Assembly (NCBI RefSeq): GCF_024349685.1
Contig: NZ_AP025944.1
Coordinates: forward strand, 2,300,001 to 2,364,000
Reading direction: 5' to 3'
Length of the DNA: 64,000 bases
Source: Pseudomonas sp. LRP2-20
GTDB lineage: Bacteria; Pseudomonadota; Gammaproteobacteria; Pseudomonadales; Pseudomonadaceae
A model generated the notes under the pieces. That model had not been told where the DNA came from and searched no databases. It saw only the letters and a program-made list of their open reading frames with translations. This document shows positions 1-8,965 of the stretch, one piece after another (positions within the stretch are counted from its first letter, which is position 1; each line of letters opens with the position of its first letter). The position numbers and the translations under genes are program-made.

Positions 1-166
1 TTGCTGGATTGTCTTGACAAATAGGAGCAGAGCTAATGGAGGTAGTGCCCAAGATTTTGAAAATTTCACGCCCGTAAAAACATCCATGTTTAAATGCCAT
101 GCGTTTAAGTATGCTGGTGGGGCTTTCTTCCGCTTGTGGGATAGGAATAAATAGTAAGTTATTCAT
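1..166 (-). CDS. tniQ: TniQ/TnsD-family transposition target selector, N-terminal part only
   Basis: The minus strand opens with ATG at 166 and stays open to the window edge (about 55 codons). The start of the protein, MNNLLFIPIPQAEESPTS, followed by an SILKRMAFKHG-like stretch, has the hydrophobic-then-ESP(T/S)S pattern that opens TniQ proteins, which choose the insertion target for Tn7-like elements. The start codon overlaps the stop of the upstream tnsC (ATGAATAA), so the two are translationally coupled. The rest, including the zinc-binding and target-recognition parts, lies outside the window, so the target type cannot be told. Confidence 0.75.
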   Translation of the reverse strand, partial: MNNLLFIPIPQAEESPTSILKRMAFKHGCFYGREIFKILGTTSISSAPICQDNPA

Positions 167-1106
167 CAGGGTCTCCATCTTTTTCGTTTATTATTTCTTT
201 GAGCTCCGAGTAACTGAGTGTGAAAGGGTTGGTCGCGCTTAGGCGTTCGGGCAGATCAATATATTCAGTGGCGATTAGGAAGTCATTTGCAGTAAGGGAC
301 TTGGTTCCGTTACGATTGAGGCAATATTTTAGGGCGTCGCTGATAATAAGGCGCAGTGTCCCGATGTTACCATTGGTGGCAACGTATAACGCCGATGCAA
401 TAGCTCGGTCGTTCAGATGCGCCCCAAGACCGAGCGGTGTTAGCTGGTACATGCTGGAGTCAAGTTTTTGGAGCATCGAATAAAACTCAGAATCCGGCCC
501 TTCTGAGTAAAGGAAGTTATTCAACTCTACTAGGTATGGATAACGGCGTGCAAAAGCTCTGTTGTTGTCACGAATATTTATGCACTCTTCGGTGCCCGAA
601 AGAATAATTGGAATCCGGAGTGTATTCAAAAGAGAAACTATCCATGCTAACGAGTCAACCCGAACGTTTTCCCCTGCGGTGACGCACAGGCGTTGAATTT
701 CGTCGAGAAAAATGACTTTGACGCCTGCTGTGATCAAGCACGTGACGAGTTGGTGCGTCAGCTTTTCTCGTGTGCCCCCAGGGGTCCGATTGATCAACAT
801 GCGCAAGATATTAGTTATAAGGCCTTTGACGGTTGCTTGGGCAGGGACTTCGCAGTAGATTACTGGCATCCGTGTGTAGACACCGTCCTCCCTAACATCG
901 TCGGGTTGGTGAAGGGTGCGAAAATAGTTGAGCAGCGTCGACTTTCCAAGCCCGCTAGGGGCAGAAAGTAAAGCGCAAACTGGCCTCCCCAATGTTTGTG
1001 TGTTTTCAATCGCGCTCTGGATTTGCGAAAACGCTCGGCGAAAGCTTGGGTAGAAAATGATGGTTTTATCAAATGCAAGCAAAGCACTGGCCATGTCCGG
1101 TGTCAT
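159..1106 (-). CDS. tnsC: TnsC/TniB-like AAA+ ATPase of a Tn7-like transposon
   Basis: Regulator ATPase that links the target selector to the transposase. The Walker A is SAPSGLGKSTLL and the Walker B is KVIFLDEIQRL, both typical of TnsC/TniB. A longer frame begins at 1226, but the ATG at 1106 has a strong GGAGG seven bases upstream and gives 315 residues, close to the usual TniB size; the upstream extension would overlap the end of tnsB. It follows tnsB on the same strand and overlaps the tniQ start by a few bases, so it belongs to the operon tnsA-tnsB-tnsC-tniQ. Confidence 0.88.
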   Translation of the reverse strand: MTPDMASALLAFDKTIIFYPSFRRAFSQIQSAIENTQTLGRPVCALLSAPSGLGKSTLLNYFRTLHQPDDVREDGVYTRMPVIYCEVPAQATVKGLITNILRMLINRTPGGTREKLTHQLVTCLITAGVKVIFLDEIQRLCVTAGENVRVDSLAWIVSLLNTLRIPIILSGTEECINIRDNNRAFARRYPYLVELNNFLYSEGPDSEFYSMLQKLDSSMYQLTPLGLGAHLNDRAIASALYVATNGNIGTLRLIISDALKYCLNRNGTKSLTANDFLIATEYIDLPERLSATNPFTLSYSELKEIINEKDGDPDE

Positions 1107-1200
1107 TATGACCTCCAAGGATATCTGGCCCCTCACTGATCCACTGAGAGGTAGTGAAGGTAAATACAGGTGTTTTTCCCTTGATTTGATTCCTGCTGCG

Positions 1201-3081
1201 TTAAATTCCAGGTGCCGAGTAATCATCTGGTGTATCTTGATGATAGGGGTAATCCACTACAGGTTCCGTGCGTTGTATCAACTTGCTTTTCTTCGGCTTC
1301 AGTTGCATTCCCTGTTTGCATTCTTCAATACGATGACGTTTTAGCCGGTTTTTCTTGTTCTTAATGTCGGAGATCTCACGCAGGATTTTGACCCTGGCTC
1401 TGCGTGCTACGCGAGAGTTAAACGTCTGCCGGTCTTCGCGCAGGCGTTTTTGTATGAGCTTATGCAGATGCAAAGTAAGGCCGTCTTGATAGTCAGCGTC
1501 TACCGCTTCTAATTCGAATAACTCCTCGCGGTGATCAGGGTGGCAGACCCAAGCTTTTCCTAAATTACTACGGTCGTAATAAACCAGTAGTTTCTTCTCT
1601 GTGGAATACTGTTTAGCAAGGTAGCCGACCGCTGGGCCTGTCCAAAACAGCGAATCAAAGCGTAACCTTCCTTGGTTTGGCGTCGCTCTGAATGCTTGCC
1701 AAAAGTGTTTATTTAGCTCATCCGATGAATATCGTTTTGGTTGAAAAAGCGCGTTGCTGTATTTCTCCCAGGCTTGCCGGGGTGAAATTCCGATGGCGCT
1801 GTGCCTCCGTTCAGAGTAAACTTCTGAAATCCACCGGCCGATGAATCCATTTAACTCGTCAAGTTGCAACATTGCGCGCTCCTCGGAGTCATAGTCGCCG
1901 CGATCAGCAGGCGCGGCAAAAGTCGTCCCTGGCATCAGGTGAATAAGTTCTTTGGAAAGAGTTCCGAAAAAAGCTTCTATGTGGGGCTTTTGGTTGGGTG
2001 AGCCTGGCTCGCAGTAGCAGATTTCTCCACCCAGCATCAGGATAATTCGTTGTAAGTTTTCAGCTATGTACTCGGGTCCACCGTCAAAAACGTAACGTTG
2101 GCCTAAACCGCCATATGGGTTGTCGCTAGACAAGGACAATCGAAGCGCTCGTAGTGTGGTGTCTAAAGAGGGAGGATTGAATGATACAGACCATGCGCAG
2201 ATCATGCGGGTGCAAACGTCCATGAAGGCGGTCAAGTATGGCCGGCCAATTACCTCGCCAAACTGATCGACTATTATCACGTGCAGCATTTGGGTGTCTG
2301 CTTCCATCAGCTGCAAGACATGCGTTGCCCTAGTGTGCTTCACGGACCAATGGTGCTGCCGACGGGCATACTTGACCCCCTTCTGTGCGAGATCTTTTTC
2401 ATAACTATCGACTTCCCGCAAGATTCGATTCAAGGTTGAGCTGGACGGGACTTTTAACTTGTCGCAGTCAGGGCGCGTCTCATTAACTTCGTCGAGTGTC
2501 TCGATAATCGTGTCGATCACTTCGGTTTTTCGGGCGGGCTCCGCGTTTAAGTAGTGAAGCTTAATTTCCGCTTCAATGATTTGTTGTACCTCTTGAGGCT
2601 GATTGTCTATTCGTTGCTTGAGTCTGGTTCGGGTCTTCGGCAACAAGCTAATATAACGTTCTCCGCCGAGGCGCAATTTGCGAACCCATCCTCGTACGGT
2701 ATTCAGGCTGGGTGCGCTGATATCATTGATTTGTTGGGCAAGTTTGCGAATCAATGCTTGGGTCAGGACACTAGGCAGTCTACCTGGAAAGCGATCATTG
2801 ACCGGCTTCGTATAATGCTGACGACGGTTATATGCTTCTGCAATGCGCTTGGGTAATCCAGCGAGAACGGCTGTAGGTTCATGTTGGATAGGTGCTTCTT
2901 GAACTTTGACCAGTCGACCGCTTTTCCATGCTCCATAAAGCAGGGGCAAGGTGTTCCGAAGTATTGTTTTTGAACCTTCGGTCGCTCGCAATTGAACGTG
3001 TTCACCGCGAATCTGTGTAATTTCGTAGCGGCAACCGCGGTACTGGTAGCGCTCCCCGACCTTCATTTCGAACGTGTTCAT
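1201..3081 (-). CDS. tnsB: TnsB-like DDE transposase (Mu/retroviral integrase fold)
   Basis: Recombinase that joins transposon 3' ends to target DNA. It is about 626 residues from the ATG at 3081, chosen because ATGA overlaps the tnsA stop and GGAGG lies just upstream. N-terminal winged-helix segments precede an integrase core with the DDE residues in recognisable settings: EADTQ (first D), YVFDGGPEYI (second D) and QKPHIEAFFGT (catalytic E). The C-terminus is basic (KKNRLKRHR), as in the TnsC-interacting tail of TnsB proteins. It appears intact. A partial older copy of its catalytic core lies at 4090-4345. Confidence 0.9.
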   Translation of the reverse strand: MNTFEMKVGERYQYRGCRYEITQIRGEHVQLRATEGSKTILRNTLPLLYGAWKSGRLVKVQEAPIQHEPTAVLAGLPKRIAEAYNRRQHYTKPVNDRFPGRLPSVLTQALIRKLAQQINDISAPSLNTVRGWVRKLRLGGERYISLLPKTRTRLKQRIDNQPQEVQQIIEAEIKLHYLNAEPARKTEVIDTIIETLDEVNETRPDCDKLKVPSSSTLNRILREVDSYEKDLAQKGVKYARRQHHWSVKHTRATHVLQLMEADTQMLHVIIVDQFGEVIGRPYLTAFMDVCTRMICAWSVSFNPPSLDTTLRALRLSLSSDNPYGGLGQRYVFDGGPEYIAENLQRIILMLGGEICYCEPGSPNQKPHIEAFFGTLSKELIHLMPGTTFAAPADRGDYDSEERAMLQLDELNGFIGRWISEVYSERRHSAIGISPRQAWEKYSNALFQPKRYSSDELNKHFWQAFRATPNQGRLRFDSLFWTGPAVGYLAKQYSTEKKLLVYYDRSNLGKAWVCHPDHREELFELEAVDADYQDGLTLHLHKLIQKRLREDRQTFNSRVARRARVKILREISDIKNKKNRLKRHRIEECKQGMQLKPKKSKLIQRTEPVVDYPYHQDTPDDYSAPGI

Positions 3082-3713
3082 GATTGCCTCCAAATGCGGG
3101 TCGACATTGTCAACTTTTGATTGAGGTTGACCGACAGATAGCCTTGGAAAATCGCGTAACAGATATCCGAGGTGGCCACATCCATGCCTATAAGGGTCTG
3201 TAGGTCCGTTTGGTTGGTTTGTACGTCACTCACCAATTGGCGTAAACGCTGTGCAGAGCTTTCACTTCCAGCCAAGCTATGGTGGTAGAGGTACTGCAGG
3301 TTTTGGGTAATGAGTGAATTGGGAAGTTGAGCATGCTCAACCCAGTGAAAGAAGCAGCCGCTATCCAGTACCATGGTCTCCACTGCATTCATCGCTTGCT
3401 GCGCGTAAGGCGCTTCACGAAAATGCGGACTCAGCGATTTGTAATACACGCTTGATCCCGTTTTAAGATGAACCAGGAAGTCCGCATTGAACACGGTTGT
3501 GCCTTGGCAAAGGGTGGGCGGACGGCACTCGTAGGCGATGACGTCCTTACGGTACTCGAGGTAGATGCACTGCTCGGCTTGCAGAACGTTGGCGCAGGCC
3601 ACTGTGGTGTCGTTCTTACGCGAATAAAACAAGGTCACTCGCTTCCCATGACAGCCCTTGCGCAGCTCCTTACGAGGCACATACTTGATTGCACTTTCGG
3701 CGGAGGTAATCAT
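3078..3713 (-). CDS. tnsA: TnsA-like transposon endonuclease subunit
   Basis: In Tn7-like elements TnsA cuts the 5' ends so that transposition is cut-and-paste. This 211-residue protein has a restriction-endonuclease-like pattern: a glutamate in YLEYRKDV, an aspartate in FNADFLV, then a lysine in VYYKS. The residue two before the lysine is Tyr where Glu or Gln is usual, so activity is plausible but not certain. The ATG at 3713 was chosen over an upstream frame because it has GGAG seven bases before it and the same context is kept in the duplicated relic at 4363. First gene of the tns operon, overlapping tnsB by ATGA. Confidence 0.75.
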   Translation of the reverse strand: MITSAESAIKYVPRKELRKGCHGKRVTLFYSRKNDTTVACANVLQAEQCIYLEYRKDVIAYECRPPTLCQGTTVFNADFLVHLKTGSSVYYKSLSPHFREAPYAQQAMNAVETMVLDSGCFFHWVEHAQLPNSLITQNLQYLYHHSLAGSESSAQRLRQLVSDVQTNQTDLQTLIGMDVATSDICYAIFQGYLSVNLNQKLTMSTRIWRQS

Positions 3714-3744
3714 TGCTTGCTCCATTTGAGTGCGATGACTCAAA

Positions 3745-3960
3745 TCAATTCAGGGAAGCCGGCTGTGATGGCTGGTTTGCCAACGCAGCGGCTACAGAGG
3801 GGACTGTGGTGTGTCCCTGTAGCGGGTAGGGCATCTCTACATTGCTGTTAAAGCAGACGTGGCAGAGCCCTAGAAGTCGGTGAACTTCTGGATCGTACAT
3901 CTGTTCACGCGTTGTCAACTGATAGCGCCGACCAGTCACCTCAATTCGTCAAGCAAAGTC
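3745..3960 (-). pseudogene. Relic of the degenerate TnsA-like gene (fragment)
   Basis: A short leftward frame contains YQLTTREQMYDPEVHRLL, almost identical to YQLTTREQRYDPEVRSLL in the TnsA-like gene at 4543-5244. The rest of that gene is absent here: the match stops after about 30 residues on the C-terminal side and decays upstream. It sits directly before intact tnsA, in the same relative position the full copy has to the older tnsA/tnsB relic. I read it as the deleted second copy of that upstream gene. Confidence 0.65.
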
Positions 3961-4089
3961 GCTTGGTTACACAATGAGTTACTGTCCGGCGAAAAGTAAA
4001 CCAAACCGGTGGCAGTTGATTTGGCGGCCAGGCGTAATCACCTTTAGCGGTGCCTGGAGGCGCGTGATCTGCGCATGGACTGCATCATT

Positions 4090-4380
4090 CATAGTCGACG
4101 CGATCGGCAGGGGCTAAAAATTTGACTTGTCACCAGGTCCACTAGTTCTTTGCGCAGGATGCAAAAAATAATTCTACGTAAGGCTTATGGTTGGGTGGAG
4201 CTGGTGCGCAGTAGCAGATTTCTCGACCCAGCATCATGATCAGTTCTTGTATGTAACCAGGTACATATTCAGCTGCTCCATCGACTATGTAATGTTGAGG
4301 TACACCACCATCTGGGTGATCGCGCGGTACAAACTTTAATACACGTCCAGAAGAGATAATCATTATTTGCTCCTTTTGAC
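4090..4380 (-). pseudogene. Relic of tnsA start fused to tnsB catalytic core
   Basis: From ATG 4363 the protein begins MIISSGRVLKFVPR, resembling the tnsA start MITSAESAIKYVPR, then jumps to the tnsB core: VDGAAEYV, IMMLGREICYCAPAPPN and KPYVELFF match FDGGPEYI, ILMLGGEICYCEPGSPN and KPHIEAFF. DNA similarity to tnsB continues to about 4090 (compare 1888-2130), and similarity to the tnsA leader with its GGAG continues to about 4390. An internal deletion of an older tns operon copy explains this. The product would not be a working transposase. Confidence 0.75.
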
Positions 4381-4542
4381 TGTGTCGATTCACATTAATT
4401 TTGAGGCAGGCGGCTGCAATAGCCGCTGCGCCTCCGCCATGGCCGGAGTCGGCTCTGAGGTGCGCCCCAAAAGGGATACAGTTGCTCGCGATCGTAGAAC
4501 GTTTCAATTAACGCCCGCGTCCATCAGGTCAAGCCAGCCCCG

Positions 4543-5244
4543 TTAGGCTGCGCTCGACAGCAAAGGGGCATCGCTAGCAGGCGAGCCAATGGGGAGGTGA
4601 GGCGGCATAGCTCTAGCTGTTGCGATTTCAGTGTCCGCTGTCAGTGGTCGGACCAGGTCTGCAGCCAGGTAACCATGGAAGAGACCGTAGGCGACATCGT
4701 TTTTTTGCATGCCCTGATGGAGCAGATAGTGAAGCGTCGCCCGACCATGGGGTTGCTCTTTCAGCAATTGCTGAATGGCCGGGATCTGTGACGCGGAACC
4801 GAGCGTGGCTTCGTGGTACAGGCGACGAAGTGTAGGGCAGTCGAAGTCGACATCGACTTGTTTCAAGACGAGTCCAACATCGGCAAAACAGATGCGGCAC
4901 CGCCGCAGAAGGCTGCGAACTTCGGGATCGTACCTCTGCTCACGCGTCGTCAATTGATAATGCAAACAGGTCCCATCAGTCAGGCAAGCAATGTAGGTTG
5001 GATACACGGTGTACTGCTGGTCGGTGAAGTGGAAAGCAAACGGGCGGTTGGTATAGGCGTTTATTCGCCTGTCAAATTCGAGGCGGATACAGAAGGAGGT
5101 ATGCCTTGGGTTGCAGGACATGATCATCCCATTTTTCATGGATCGGAAAAGCGCGAGGCGTTGTGTAGAAAGAATGCTCTTCCGAGAGGGGGGTTGAGTT
5201 ACCGACACACCGTTTGGAAGCATGCTGAAAGGATAAGTGAACAT
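4543..5244 (-). CDS. TnsA-like paralog, probably catalytically inactive
   Basis: About 233 residues from the ATG at 5244, which has AGGAGG nine bases upstream. It aligns along its whole length with the intact TnsA-like protein: LFRSMKN, RLEFDRRINAY, a YTVYPTYI block, LYHEATLGS near residue 145 and a DVAYGLFHGYL block near the C-terminus, against DICYAIFQGYL in TnsA. The glutamate (LEFD) is kept, but the aspartate of ADFLV is replaced (YPTYI) and the lysine of YYK is replaced (YQL), so it should not cut DNA. A regulatory or heteromeric partner of TnsA is possible, which is inference. It could also be decaying, although the frame is intact. Confidence 0.65.
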   Translation of the reverse strand: MFTYPFSMLPNGVSVTQPPSRKSILSTQRLALFRSMKNGMIMSCNPRHTSFCIRLEFDRRINAYTNRPFAFHFTDQQYTVYPTYIACLTDGTCLHYQLTTREQRYDPEVRSLLRRCRICFADVGLVLKQVDVDFDCPTLRRLYHEATLGSASQIPAIQQLLKEQPHGRATLHYLLHQGMQKNDVAYGLFHGYLAADLVRPLTADTEIATARAMPPHLPIGSPASDAPLLSSAA

Positions 5245-5391
5245 AGCTACCTCCTGATTCTTACGCACCAATCAATGTTGGTCGGTCGTTGTATGAAAGG
5301 GATCACCGCAATGAGCAGGACTGACCATAGAGGAGTTTGCTCCAAGGCTCATCGCAGGGTCCCTATGCGCTTTTGCATAGACTTCGCGTCT

Positions 5392-5973
5392 TTAGGAGAA
5401 CGAGAGCATGTGGGTCCTTCGCCACACGGTCAGAGCGGAAAAAATCATGCGGCGCCGAGTAGCCGTTAGGGCTATGCACCCATCGGCGTCGGCATACGAC
5501 CTGCCTACTTGCAACCGCGCCCACTTACGGAAGTGGGAAGGGAACGCGGGCATGGGCCTAATAAGGAGGCAGGGAGCGCTAAGTGAGGAGCCGATTACGA
5601 GAGAATTGAATGAGTAATGTTTCTTAGAATAGCTACGTACTCGGCGCTGCATGAGACAACGGGGGTCAACGACCCAAGGAGTCTTTCTCAAAGTTGCGAG
5701 TGTTTCTGCGAAGCGATAGGCCCAGATCACGCGTGAGCGTGCATCCCAAGCAATTTGGGATGCGTAACAATCGGTGCTCGTTTCATCCCCTATCACCAGC
5801 TCTGCTCCAATTTGGTTCCGCTCCCAAAGGAAAGCTGCCTCAAATTGCGTTGCGGACGCCTTGGCGGTGGTTTGAGACGCTTTAAAGGAGCAACGGCGCT
5901 CAGGAACACCCTGCCGGTGGCAAGCAGTTTTCCGGAGTGCAGGCGTGTACAGGATCTTGTGGCGGCGCACCAT
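5392..5973 (-). CDS. Hypothetical protein upstream of the Tn7-like genes
   Basis: A 193-residue leftward frame with GGAG eight bases before the ATG at 5973, which supports real translation. The N-terminus is basic (MVRRHKILYTPALRK). I recognise no domain, signal peptide or membrane segment. The C-terminal third is unusually rich in Arg, Ser and Cys, which could mean that only the first 110-130 residues come from a real gene and the rest is decayed. It lies between the TnsA-like paralog and a rightward hypothetical gene, so it may be transposon cargo. Confidence 0.35.
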   Translation of the reverse strand: MVRRHKILYTPALRKTACHRQGVPERRCSFKASQTTAKASATQFEAAFLWERNQIGAELVIGDETSTDCYASQIAWDARSRVIWAYRFAETLATLRKTPWVVDPRCLMQRRVRSYSKKHYSFNSLVIGSSLSAPCLLIRPMPAFPSHFRKWARLQVGRSYADADGCIALTATRRRMIFSALTVWRRTHMLSFS

Positions 5974-6274
5974 GATGGTTCTCCAGGTTGGTCAAGTTAG
6001 GGTCGGTTTCCGCTTCGGATTCGTATTGTGGCTCACCGTGCTGGAGGTTTCGTAACGCAATATTTAGGAATTTTGCGAAATCTTTTGCGTAGAAATGCCC
6101 GTATGATCGGGTTATGCTGTTTAGATATATGTGACAAGCATTTTATTTTTAATTATTTTTACCAGTTTTGTATTAATTTTTCTGGCCTTCATTACTTGGC
6201 TCTATCGATACTCGGCTCTATCAATCGCCTCAAAAAGGTGTTTAATAAAGTGAACATCTAGTAGGGGCGACGTC

Positions 6275-7423
6275 GTGAAGGCTACTGAGGGTGACGGCTT
6301 ACCTTCCAACCTGCGAGGCACGATCAGAAGCATTTACGCGCGCGTAGTGGCTCAAGCACTGGCCAGCGCAGCGGATATCGTTGCGGCTCCAGCGCCATAC
6401 GACGCCTTTGGGGAATATGGGAAGAAATTTGAAACGGTAGTTTTTGGCTTTGCCAGTGAAGGCTGTCGTGGCAAGTGGTCTCGCTTTTGCAGTGGCGTGA
6501 TGATGTCGCTAAGGGTGCGTGAAGCGGCCTGCCGTGCCTTTCCCATCGTGTTGATGACACTGGCTAGCCCGTTGTGGTCTGTGCTGCTACATCTGGAGCA
6601 GGCAGCGCGGCTGCTAGATGCCTTGGGAAGAGGGAAGCGGCGGCGGAGTCGCCGACACCTTATCAAGATGGTTAATCAGCCATTACGCCGGCTGTACATT
6701 AACCAGCGACCTTTTCTTGAAGCTTCGCCAACAGTCCGTCAGCGGTTGATGCTCCTTGGCGAGTGGCCGGTACTGTCCATCCAACTCGCCGTACTGGCGA
6801 GTCGGGCGCCTCAATACCAAACAACGCGGTGCTGGCTTGCTCGGCGATTCGCACTCGTTTTCTTACTGCACTGCCTGCATCCGAATTTGAGTTCAAGTGC
6901 CACTGCGTTATTTCTGGTGATCGATCAGTTGACGCGCCGCGGTGTTATATGGCCGGTACCGGGGTGGCCGCAAGATGTGAAAGAATTTGAGGGCCGCCTG
7001 GCTCGCTTGGCCACATTAGAAGCGCAACTGCGTCTAGAGCATTGCTTGAGCGAAGCTGCAGCGTTGCGCACGCTGCGCTTGATGTTTCATGATTTGAGTA
7101 TCTTCAACAACCCCAAACCAGGCCAGCATTGTTGCGTACCGTTCGTTTCAGACTTGGCTCTGTTTAGTGCAGAGGGTGTGGAAGACTTAGTGGCTCCCGC
7201 TGTCGACGAATTGCTTGCGCGATGCGCGCGGCAACGACGATGGCGAGCTGACGCCGTCTTTACTTTCAAACGGTTGGCCTACACGACGGCATTTACACGC
7301 GTGCTGGAATACTGGCTGGAGCATGATGCATTAGCCCGGCCGGTGGATTGGAGTCAGCTGCGCCCTGGGGGTAAACGACGTCGCAGCGGCCCTCGACTCG
7401 TTGATGGTCAGGGCCCACCTTGA
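6275..7423 (+). CDS. Hypothetical 382-residue protein, possible transposon cargo
   Basis: Long rightward frame from GTG 6275 with AGGGGC just upstream. It is rich in Arg, Leu and Ala and has no clear signal peptide. Two hydrophobic stretches occur (FPIVLMTLASPLWSVLL and LARRFALVFLLHCL), but the protein looks helical and soluble rather than multi-membrane. It has basic patches (GKRRRSRRH, GGKRRRSGPR) that could touch nucleic acid. I do not recognise the family. It is preceded by about 270 bp of AT-rich non-coding DNA that could hold its promoter. Confidence 0.55.
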   Translation: MKATEGDGLPSNLRGTIRSIYARVVAQALASAADIVAAPAPYDAFGEYGKKFETVVFGFASEGCRGKWSRFCSGVMMSLRVREAACRAFPIVLMTLASPLWSVLLHLEQAARLLDALGRGKRRRSRRHLIKMVNQPLRRLYINQRPFLEASPTVRQRLMLLGEWPVLSIQLAVLASRAPQYQTTRCWLARRFALVFLLHCLHPNLSSSATALFLVIDQLTRRGVIWPVPGWPQDVKEFEGRLARLATLEAQLRLEHCLSEAAALRTLRLMFHDLSIFNNPKPGQHCCVPFVSDLALFSAEGVEDLVAPAVDELLARCARQRRWRADAVFTFKRLAYTTAFTRVLEYWLEHDALARPVDWSQLRPGGKRRRSGPRLVDGQGPP

Positions 7424-7717
7424 TTAGGCGCGATACGTATATCAATGCGGGTGCAGAGTGCACATTTTTTCGCGCACCTTTCCAGCCCTTATCGTTCAAC
7501 ACCGGTGGGCCTTTCATGGCTTCGCTAGGGATGCATTGTGACAGGATTCTGCACATTTTTTTGCAGATACGTTCACACCGCTATAGGGAGCACCCGGCAG
7601 TCAACTATTAGGCCTAGAAGATTCACCATCCCGGTGATCGGACTCGGACGGGCGCAGACCTTGCCAGCTTTTGAAAACCGATCAGGAGTGCACAGCGATC
7701 AGGATTGCTTCGCCAGT
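7424..7717. other. Non-coding stretch with two T-tract repeats
   Basis: No supported gene. The sequence TGCACATTTTTT occurs twice, near 7458 and near 7550, about 92 bp apart in the same direction. Two copies are too few to call transposase binding sites at a transposon end, but the stretch does lie between cargo-like genes and a separate mobile-element relic. Confidence 0.3.
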
Positions 7718-8620
7718 TATGAAATCACCGCTGCCCAGGAGCCGTGCTTTGCCCTTCTCCAGCATGGCCGCTTCACGCGAAAGGGTGGGGCGTTTAGACA
7801 TGGATATCCGTCCTGGGATCAATGGCCACCCGCCGCCCATTTGAAGTGATCTGTATATCCACAATCGGCCTATGCGGGCAGAGTCCAGCGGCGAGCCTAA
7901 GGATCGCCAGCTGGCTATTGCAGGCGAAATGTTGGAGTGAGGTTAGGCTATCCGGGAATTTTCCGTTTAGACGGGCCCGGTCGACAGATTTTTCTTAAGC
8001 GACCTATGAAAATCTTAATTTTCGGCGTTTTTCTCCAATTTTTCTTCATTTTCCTGTCCCAGCATGCGCTGAGGCATCCACCGATGTTTGTGTGAGGCGT
8101 ATGACTCCGCGTTAGGTTTGAACCCTTATGGAGGAGTTGGACTATTGGGTGACCTCGGCTCGGCTAATCCTTGCAGCCGTGCCAGTTGCTGCGCTTGCAC
8201 ATGCAGGAGACGCTGGTCATGGCGGTGGGTGAGAAGGTCAGACCTGGACTTTCTCGCGTAGCAAGGTGATCTCACTCGCCATTATTTGTTCCTGCTGATG
8301 CGCCTGGTTCACGAGCAGCTTTTCGGCCGCCAAGTGCTGCTGCGCGGCGCTCAACTCACGCTCGAGCTGACGGAACTGTTGCTGCTGGTAGCCCTGCATA
8401 CTGTTCGCGCGTTCCAAGTCCCGGTACAACTGCGTCAGCTCTTCTTGGCGCACGGCGAGTTGTTCACGCAGCCCCCACACCTCGGCTTGTAACTGACTGA
8501 ACTGCTGACCATGCCGCTGCAGTTCTTCCTGGCGTTGCACCTGATGCAGTTGGCGAAAGTGCTCCAGCGATTCACGCGCCTGCTGGTGTTTGGCCTCGAG
8601 CGATCGGACCGTCGTCGTCC
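7718..8620 (-). pseudogene. Truncated, frameshifted duplicate of the tnpT region
   Basis: This stretch repeats 15024-15913 in the same orientation. It holds the first 30 or so residues of the antitoxin-like gene (MSKRPTLSREAAMLEKGKA), the intervening non-coding DNA, and the C-terminal coiled coil of a TnpT/KfrA-like protein (RQEELTQLYRDLER is identical in both). One extra A in GAGAAAGTCC (GAGAAGTCC in the full copy) shifts the frame and creates a stop after LLREKVQV. The N-terminal DNA-binding domain is gone: similarity ends near 8620. Confidence 0.8.
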
Positions 8621-8785
8621 GCTAGGATTTTTGAGGGGCCGCGATGAGTGCAGTTTCCTAGCCCTTGACCAAGTCACCGCGTTTCATTGCGTGCGCCAAA
8701 ATTTCAACGGTCTGGCGAAGAACGAAACTTGGCGGCACATGCATTTAGCACAACCAGCGGTTTCACCTCAGGTTTCGGGGCCTCT

Positions 8786-8793
8786 GCTTCAAG
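8786..8793. repeat. Left 8-bp target duplication of the IS66 element
   Basis: GCTTCAAG lies immediately outside the left inverted end at 8794 and is repeated exactly outside the right end at 12823-12830. Eight base pairs is the usual IS66-family duplication. Confidence 0.9.
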
Positions 8794-8819
8794 GTAAGCG
8801 TCCGACGAACACACCTTCA
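8794..8819. repeat. Left inverted repeat of the IS66 element
   Basis: Begins GTAAGCG and pairs with the reverse complement of 12797-12822. Over the first 26 positions there are three differences, at positions 8, 11 and 12. It begins with the GTAA typical of IS66-family ends. Confidence 0.88.
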
Positions 8820-8965
8820 AAATCCTACAATCATGGCAAGCGTTTGATTAAAGCGCTGTGGTTTGCAATCCGCGCTGAGAAAACTTAATGGCTGGTGGCT
8901 TTGGAGCATCTGAGACCTCGCAGCTATTCAGTAGGTCAACTCCCTGCGCGGAAACGCTCGTTCGG

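Noticed and set aside
4813..5469. A 218-codon plus-strand frame over the TnsA-like paralog
   Set aside because: The minus-strand gene has full-length similarity to TnsA and a strong ribosome site; this frame has neither.
7458..7562. The twice-repeated TGCACATTTTTT as transposase-binding sites marking a Tn7-like end
   Set aside because: Only two copies, no TGT...ACA terminus or target duplication found next to them.
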